Shown: one piece after another, positions 57,596-64,000 of the stretch
Layout: each line of letters begins with the position of its first letter
Numbering within the stretch: position 1 is the stretch's first letter
Assembly (NCBI RefSeq): GCF_009727055.1
Contig: NC_052354.1
Span: 54,801,617 to 54,865,616, forward strand
DNA: 64,000 bases
From: Benincasa hispida
Taxonomy: Eukaryota > Streptophyta > Magnoliopsida > Cucurbitales > Cucurbitaceae
Direction of reading: 5' to 3'
Program-made: the position numbers and the translations under genes
The notes under the pieces: generated by a model
The model's input: only the letters and a program-made list of their open reading frames with translations
The model's database searches: none
What the model was told of the DNA's origin: nothing

Positions 57596-60230
57596 AATGT
57601 ATTGGGATGGGACAAATTTTTAAAAAGGAAAATATAAAGAATTTTAGGCAAGTTTAAATTTAAATTCACCATCTAGATATAATACAACTCATCATGCTTG
57701 TTTGAAAATATTAAAAAAAAAAAAAAAATCTATCAAGATGATGTAATTTATATTTTAAAAAACAATTCAAATTTCAATTGTTTGGTTAAAGATCATTCAA
57801 AGTGATTTGACTATTTTTCTTGTTCAATTCGAAAATCTCAATTGTTAATTATCATTTTTGTTTTCGCTTTACGAAATTTACCATTCAATTGAAAAAAAAG
57901 ATGAATACATATCTTGGTGGTTGGTTTGGTACTAAAGAGAAATTTGGATGGTAGTTAAAAAAGCTATATCCACTAGTCAAATACAAAATTTAGAATAAAA
58001 TCGATTTTATCTCTCAATTTGTTGAGCTATATCAAATTAATTAAATCATAAACTTTCAATTTCATCACTTATCTACTAATTTTAACCAAAGAAAAGTATA
58101 AAAATCTACCTAAACTCAGCCATTTTAATAAAATAAAGTTTTGCATAAAAATAACTTTGAGTGATATACAAATTATTCATTAAATAATTTTGTCAAAATT
58201 CATAAATTTCAAAAAAAGAAAAAAAAAAAGAAAAGAAAAGAAAAGGCATGCCTTATTACCAGTGAAAAAAAAAAAAAAAAAACCTCTAGTGCCACTTTCC
58301 TTTTAAGTTTTATCAATTATAATTACGCATACCATACATATGTTAAATAATTTCATTGAACACATAATAGATAACTTTTCTTTTAACCATATTTCGAGCG
58401 AGAACTTATCATAAAGTTAAATTCGCAACAACTTGTTAAGTTGAAAGTGAAAATTGAAACAACTAAACAACGGATTTTTTTCCCTTCTAAAATTTAGTTT
58501 TATCCCTTTATCTATATTCAATGGAAATTATAAAAAGAAGGCTGTTCTTCTTGACTTTTAGTGGCCATTAAACTAAAGAGATGAGACATCATTTAAACAT
58601 GGTGTGAACTGATTTGAGAGCTTACTTTTTCTTCTCCTTCTTCGGGCATATAATTTTAGCTTCACAAGGGACACTTCTAAAGAGATGAACCCAAATTAAA
58701 TGAATGAATAAAACTTTATGCTCTAAAGTTTGGTCTCCAATAATGTAGAGATTAGATTGTGCTCTTTCATATCAACTATACTTTTTCAAGAGAATTGGTT
58801 CATTTATAGTTTTGTTATAATTTGTCCCTTTTTACATATAAGATGCAGCATTTTCCACAATATTACGATTGCTGAGTCTTTTTAATTAAAATTATATTCC
58901 AATAATGATAACCTTTAATAATATACTAACTTTTTTCTATAATGTAATAAAAATAAATTGTCTTGGATTAAGATGATCCTTCCTTACCTTAAAAAAAAAT
59001 AATTTGTATGAGAATTTTGTCAAACTTTAGAAATGATCAACTCACATTCCCTAATTTTCCAATTTTATTTTCATATGAGAAAAATCAAAAGAAGCAAAAT
59101 GGATTAGAAAGTTTATGCGGAGGGATTTTTAAAATAGAAAAATAAGGAAACTATTAGTGTCTAATAGTGATAGAAACCGATAGAAATCTATAATTGATAG
59201 ACGCTGATAGAAGTCTATTAATATTTATCAATATTTTTTTTTATTATTTCTGTGAATAGTTTGATATTTTTTTTATTTGTGAAAATTTTCTTAATAATAA
59301 TATATGATTCAAATGTGTGATCCTAACATGCTTTTTGTTGTCCTACTTTTACTTATGGATTTTTGTATTATAATAATTGGTTATGATGTCAAAACCAACC
59401 TTGGGATTCATTACAATGAACCTTGCCCTTTCCAAATTGTATTCAAACTTCAACAAACATATCCAAATTAAAGACCAAATAAAACCATGTGATTCTCTCT
59501 CTCTCCACATGAGAATTTGATTTTTTTTTTCTTTTGGAAGATTCAATGTGATATGTGGAGATTGTTTGTTGATTTGATGAATCTTGATCTTTGATATTAT
59601 AATTTGTTGTTTATGGGTAGATTAGAAAAAAAAAAAAAGTTAAAAGATAAGATAAGAAGATTGTGTTTGTAGGAATATATTGTTCATCTAAACTAAATTC
59701 AATGATTTTAATCAATTCTATAACATTGACACGTGCCTTCCTTCCCTAAAGAACTTCTTGCATAGATATTACATATATACATTAAATATACATGTTAATA
59801 CATATACCTTATCGTGAGAAAAATGATTTTGGAATGACAAATGATAACGTATTTGTATAATACATATATATATATACATGCATCATAGAATTTAATTTTA
59901 GTTATCTTTCAAAGAGATAGAAAGAGACTATGGTTGATATTAATACCTAGAGTTAGAACATTTTTAATCTTCATATTTTTTTTTATATAATATGTTATAT
60001 TTTAGAGAAAAAAAATCAATAGAAGAGAGAATAAAATTAGGCCACTAATAGTTTAAGGTAATTGTATGTACCCCATGTGACTTTGATTATATTCATATAA
60101 AAAGGAAGATGCCAAGGTTAACATTTAACTTTTGGATTTATTAATCAATCCTAACAAAAGAAAGTTTTATGTGGTGTTATACAATAAGTTAATTTTAATA
60201 GGCAATAATGAAGTGTATTGATCTTCACAA
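57596..60230. other. Intergenic AT-rich sequence
   Basis: No gene recognised. It holds an A/G-rich tract (58216-58250), an A tract (58267-58282), a degenerate array of GATAGAA/CTATTA words at 59155-59235 (a short repeat type that I have the impression is common in cucurbits), and a CTCTCTCTCT stretch near 59495. Confidence 0.5.
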
Positions 60231-60258
60231 AAATAATAATAATAATAATAATAATAAT
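60231..60258 (+). repeat. (AAT)n microsatellite
   Basis: About nine AAT units without interruption. Confidence 0.95.
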
Positions 60259-61083
60259 TTGTTTGCTACACCTAGGGTCATTATGCTCATCAAACTGACT
60301 AAATTTACAAATTTACTACTTGTTTAGATTTTTTTTTAGTTCAATGACATTTGAAATTGAGAAAATTTGAACCTCTTTTGATGATCTTAGAAAATATGCA
60401 TAAATCAAAAGTTATGCTCAAGTTTGACAAATTCACAAACCTATTATTAACATACATATGAATGAAAAAAATATATGATTTAATCTTAGCATTATGTAAA
60501 TAATCCTCTTTTTTAGTTCAACAGTTTAAAAAATAGGAATTTGAGCATTTAACTTTTTAGATAAATATATAATATATGCCTTAACCAAGATTTAAAATAT
60601 AATGTCAATGAAAATATCAAGTTCTTAATTTTACGAAAATTTTGATGGAGATATCAATAAAATATCAATATCTATAAATATTTCTAGAAAATTTATAGAA
60701 ACAAAAAGTTCAAAAACTAAATTTAAATTAGTAATTAGACATTTTTATAGTTTTTAAACAAGTTAATGTGTCTAATATTTATATTATAAGTATATATTAG
60801 TGGCATTTTGATGCTTATTTTTATATGTTTTGTGGATCTTTTTTATGATATAGTGAAAATATCAATTCACCCTTGTGTCGATGTTGAATCCATGACAATA
60901 TAAAAGTATTGATTAAAATATCAACATGTTAAATTTAATACTATTATCTTAATCACCTGAGGTAGGTTTGAAGTTGTCAACAAATTTTTTTTTTTTAAAA
61001 AAAAATAGTTATACCTATAATGTGTTTATTCATTAATTAGGTTTTCTTGAGACTTGAAAAAAAAATAAAAAAAGAAACTAAAG

Positions 61084-61085
<2 letters not shown>

Positions 61086-61137
<52 letters not shown>
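61086..61137 (+). repeat. (AT)n microsatellite
   Basis: About 26 uninterrupted AT units; a second run of six units stands at 61159-61170. Confidence 0.97.
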
Positions 61138-61143
<6 letters not shown>

Positions 61144-61268
61144 AGTAGTGTATGTGTCTATATATATATAAAGGATGACAGCTTGATAAAGGGTCTGTTT
61201 AACAGGTTCAACATGGTCTTTCCATGGCTCTCTCTCACGAGTGGCCATTTTCTTTTCATTCCCTATTG

Positions 61269-61286
61269 AATAATAATAATAATAAT

Positions 61287-61337
<51 letters not shown>
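61269..61337 (+). repeat. (TAA)n microsatellite
   Basis: About 22 TAA units with one short break near 61291. Confidence 0.95.
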
Positions 61338-61338
<1 letters not shown>

Positions 61339-61360
61339 CAATTTAGTTTCGGGTAAAAAT

Positions 61361-61975
61361 AAGCATGATTCAATTAGTATAAAACTTGTACGATTGTAAG
61401 ATTAAAAGTCCAATTTCTCATCCATGTTTTTTTTTTTAAAAAAAAATAACTTTAACTTATTTTGGTAAAAATAAGCATGATTCAACTGGTATGCAACTTA
61501 ACTTATTTTATAAAAATAAGCATGATTCAACTAGTATGAAACTTATACTATCAACTATAAGACTAGAGTGTCGGTTTCTCATCCTATGTGTTTTTTTTAA
61601 AAAAAAAAAAAAAAATAACTTATTTTGATAACACCAAACATGATGCAACTGGTATAAAACTTGTACTATCGATTATAAGATTAGAGGTTCGATTTCTCAT
61701 CTTACAAGATTTTTTTTTTTGTAAAAAATAACTTAGTTTATTTTGGTAAAAATAAGCATGATTCAACTGGTATAAAGCTTCTACTATCAACTATAGGATT
61801 GGAGGTTGGATTTCTCATCCTATGTACTTTATTTAAAAAGAAAAAAATTCAACTTATTTTGGTAAAGATAAGCATGATTCAAGTGATATAAACTTGTACT
61901 ATCGACTATAAGATTAGAGATTCGATTTCTGATCTTACATGTTTTTATTTCAAAAAAAAAAAAAAAAACTTAGCT
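61361..61975 (+). repeat. Tandem array of a 112-118-bp unit with tRNA-like B box
   Basis: Units start with AAGCATGATTCAACT-like sequence at 61361, 61473 (short), 61518, 61636, 61754 and 61870. Each full unit has '(A)CTGGTATAAAACTTGTACTATC', then 'TATAAGATTAGAGGTTCGATTTCTCATC' (split here for length: TATAAGATTAGAG + GTTCGATTTCTC), then a T run and an A run. GGTTCGATTTC is close to the pol III B box GGTTCGANNCC. The 45-base unit at 61473 has lost its B-box part. Confidence 0.85.
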
Positions 61976-62100
61976 TGTTTTTCATTATTGTTTTCCTGAA
62001 TAAAAAAAAACCATATTTAGCATGCATATAAAGAATGCATTGTCATTTTCAAAGAAATACATCTAATAATAATAATGATAATGGTAATAAAGAGGTTTTA

Positions 62101-62440
62101 ATATTATTTTAATCCTTATACTTTTGACTATTGTTTATTTTGGTCTCTATACTTTCAAAATGTTCATTCAATTCTTATACTTTCAACTTTTGTTCATTTT
62201 AATTCTTAATTTTTTTATTTTTTTTTAAAAAAAGACCATTTTGTTCCCTTACAAAGTAAAATAGAAATGAAAATGAAAGGTCTAAAATAGTCATTTTTTA
62301 AAAGTATAAAAATCAAAATAAATATTTTAAAAATACAGAATGTACTAAAATTAAAAGTAAAAGGACCAAAATGAATATATTAAAAATAGAGGGACTAAAA
62401 TGAATCAAAGTTAAAAGTATAGAGACCAAAATAATATTTA
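62101..62440. mobile_element. Foldback / MITE-like element
   Basis: The left end ATATTATTTTAATCCTTATAC and the reverse complement of the right end (ATATTATTTTGGTCTCTATAC) agree, and the pairing goes on inward with 'ctttgattcattttag'-type words, imperfectly, for about 120 bases. Repeated 'ggtctctatacttt' and 'atactttcaa' words also occur inside each arm. No sure target duplication; the borders are approximate. Confidence 0.6.
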
Positions 62441-62854
62441 AAATAAATAAAAAAAGAATTATTCATAAAAAAAAAGCCACTAAAAAATACACTCAAGTAC
62501 AATTTTATTCACATATCACATTAATTTAGTGATATAAAGTCACAACAATAGCTATTATTGTGACAAAGTACTAGAAAGAGTGGGAGGTATAAAACTCGTT
62601 TTTAACACGGTTAGAGGTTCTCCTCCTATTTTTTCTTTCTTTTTTTTAATCCAATTATTATTAATATAAAGCTATTTCATTCCAAAATAAAATGCAAATA
62701 TTAAGTAGAGAAAATTTCATAGTCAAATATGATATATTTTTACCCTATCACAATGAATAAAATCCAAAATAAAAAAATGTAAAGTTTTTTTTATTAAAAA
62801 AATCAAATTAAAAGGATATATATTTGTATAACCTAACGTGGTATGTTATATTAT

Positions 62855-62945
62855 CTACATGTGTATATCTCAATTAGTAAAATTATGTATTGTTACCTAA
62901 AAGTTCAGAGATTCAAGATCACATTCGAGATTCCTATAGCGTACT
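62855..62945 (+). repeat. tRNA-like (SINE-type) remnant
   Basis: 'ctcaattagtaaaattatg' then 'ttgttacctaaaagttcagagattcaagatc' (two pieces) resembles the A box, anticodon-arm side and B box of a tRNA-derived SINE head. It is too degenerate for a tRNA gene. Confidence 0.35.
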
Positions 62946-63159
62946 TGTTAAACTAAAAAATATATTAAAAAAAAGCGCTATATCATTTTTTTTTAACCAT
63001 TATCTAGTTTATTGGAAAAAAAAATGTTAAAAAATGGTTAGATTACAAGTACTAAACTTTGAGATTTATATCTATTTAATCACTAAACTTTAAAATGTCT
63101 AATATATCTCTAAACTTTAAATTTTGTGTCTTTAGTATAACCATTATTTAAAAAAAAAA

Positions 63160-63310
63160 AAATAGTCTCATTTTGTAACCATTTGAATTTTGGTTTTTAA
63201 TTTTTGAAATTAAGTCTATAAATACTTTTTCCACTACTAAATTTCTTGGTTTAATATCTACTTTTTATCCATGTTTTCAAAAACCAAGTAAAAAATTAAA
63301 AACTAAAAAA
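63160..63310 (+). repeat. Partial upstream copy of the 63315 MITE
   Basis: 'ttgtaaccatttgaattttgg' and then 'ttttgaaattaagtctataaa' up to 'aaactaaaaaaagtag' run parallel to 63320-63470. It lacks the right end of the element. Confidence 0.65.
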
Positions 63311-63314
63311 AGTA

Positions 63315-63606
63315 GGCTCCATTTGGTAATTATTTAGTTTTAAATTTTTTAATTTTTGAAAATTAAGCTTATAAACACCACTCTCATCCCCAAATTTCTT
63401 TATTTGTTATCTAGTTTTTATCGATTGTTTAAAAAACCAAACCAAGTTTTGAAAATTAAAAAACAAAGGCTTTTAAAGACTTGTTTTTATTTTTGGAATT
63501 TAACTAAGAATTCGATTATTGTAATTAAGAAATATATATATCATTATAAGAAATAAGAAGAAAATATGCTTAACTTCTAAAAATAAAATGGTTACTAAAC
63601 GGGACC
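63315..63606 (+). mobile_element. MITE (Tourist / PIF-Harbinger-like)
   Basis: It starts GGCTCCATTTGGTAATTATTT and ends as the near reverse complement of GGTCCCGTTTAGTAACCATTT. The length is 292 bp. GTA stands on both sides (63312-63314, 63607-63609); a 3-bp duplication fits Harbinger, although that family prefers TWA. The open frame at 63356-63556 is inside it and has no support as a gene. Confidence 0.65.
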
Positions 63607-63849
63607 GTAGTTTTTAAAAATTCATTTTTATTTTTGAAATTTAGCTCAAAATTTATCTCTTTTACTTAAGATTGATAAAACCATGTAAGAAAATGGAATG
63701 AAATAATCTTAATTTTTTTTTTAAAAAAAAAAGTTACCATCAAATAAACACCAATAGACACAAATCTCAAAATTTGGAGATTAAATTTGTAATTTTTTTA
63801 AAGAATCGTATGGCAAAAAAAAATAATAATAAAAAAAGATAGATTACAA

Positions 63850-63960
63850 TTCTCTTTTGATTGGTACAACAATTGTAAGGTGGGAAATTGAACCTCCAAT
63901 CGCTTGAATCGAAGTGCATGTCAATATCATTGGACTAAGCTCACTTTGACTTCTCTTATG
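63850..63960 (-). repeat. tRNA-like (SINE-type) remnant, minus
   Basis: On the minus strand 'gcttagtccaatgatattgac' resembles a tRNA-type A box and 'ggaggttcaatttccc' a B box. This is the order of a tRNA-derived SINE head; no body or tail is visible within the window. Confidence 0.4.
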
Positions 63961-64000
63961 ATATTTCAACCATTCACATACTTGATAAATGATATTTTTT

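Noticed and set aside
61195..61260. Less AT-rich islet with 'catggtctttccatgg', looked at as a microRNA precursor
   Set aside because: I could not match it to a known miRNA and the hairpin is short; nothing else supports it.
61078..61341. 87-codon frame with poly-Ile and poly-Tyr
   Set aside because: Translation of AT and AAT microsatellites, not a gene.

Overview
The window is plant nuclear DNA. It is AT-rich, has two small spliced genes of dicot type, and about 50 kb of LTR retrotransposons. Repeat wording such as the short CGATCG/TTTAG motifs and the 'GTTTGGTAACCATTT'-type MITE makes me think of Cucurbitaceae, but that is an impression and not a proof.

Layout. Positions 1-34094 and 35446-50075 are two adjacent stacks of nested LTR elements. 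Several insertions could be bounded to the base because the 5-bp target-site duplications (TSDs) are still readable. Stack 1 (left): a copia LTR (1-1618, resuming at 13761) holds a small copia element E (1619-13760). E's integrase is split by a gypsy-type solo LTR J (4231-10951, TSD AGAAT). J holds an Athila/Tat-type solo LTR D1 (4913-8827, TSD ATAGG), and D1 holds a copia solo LTR A1 (6486-8758, TSD TATTC). Stack 1 (right): the 3' part of a SIRE-type copia element (pol 14372-16086, 3' LTR 31187-34094) is split near its polypurine tract by solo LTR I (16092-31179). I holds an almost complete 13.6-kb copia element A (17391-30991, TSD TATTT). A itself holds a D-type LTR (20500-21953) and a solo LTR (26012-27672, TSD ACCAT). 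The SIRE-type 3' LTR is also split by solo LTR G (31746-33688, TSD AGGAG).

Stack 2 is a minus-strand SIRE-type copia element B (LTRs at 35446-36165 and 49307-50030). It has gag, protease/integrase, RT-RNase H and a decayed envelope-like ORF. It is interrupted by a copia LTR K, a Cassandra-like LTR carrying 5S rRNA-derived sequence, an inverted duplication of its own RT active-site segment, and an internally deleted Athila/Tat-type element D with a tRNA-Asp type primer-binding site. A broken RNase H-like fragment (50100-50495) closes the region.

From about 50.5 kb on the sequence is ordinary gene space. It has a 126-aa single-pass membrane protein gene with an RVxF-like motif (51379-51862), a 20-N assembly gap (52513-52532), and a five-exon gene for a DUF4050/Gag1-like-clamp protein (54123-56425). 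After these comes about 7.5 kb of AT-rich intergenic DNA with two or three MITE-like elements, microsatellites and a tandem array with a tRNA-like B box.

None of the retroelement ORFs I read is intact across its whole pol. Every element looks non-autonomous now. I found no operon, CRISPR, phage or defence system, and nothing that I would call a new biochemical system. The main value of the window is the datable insertion order, the local rearrangements inside the elements, and two little-known host genes.
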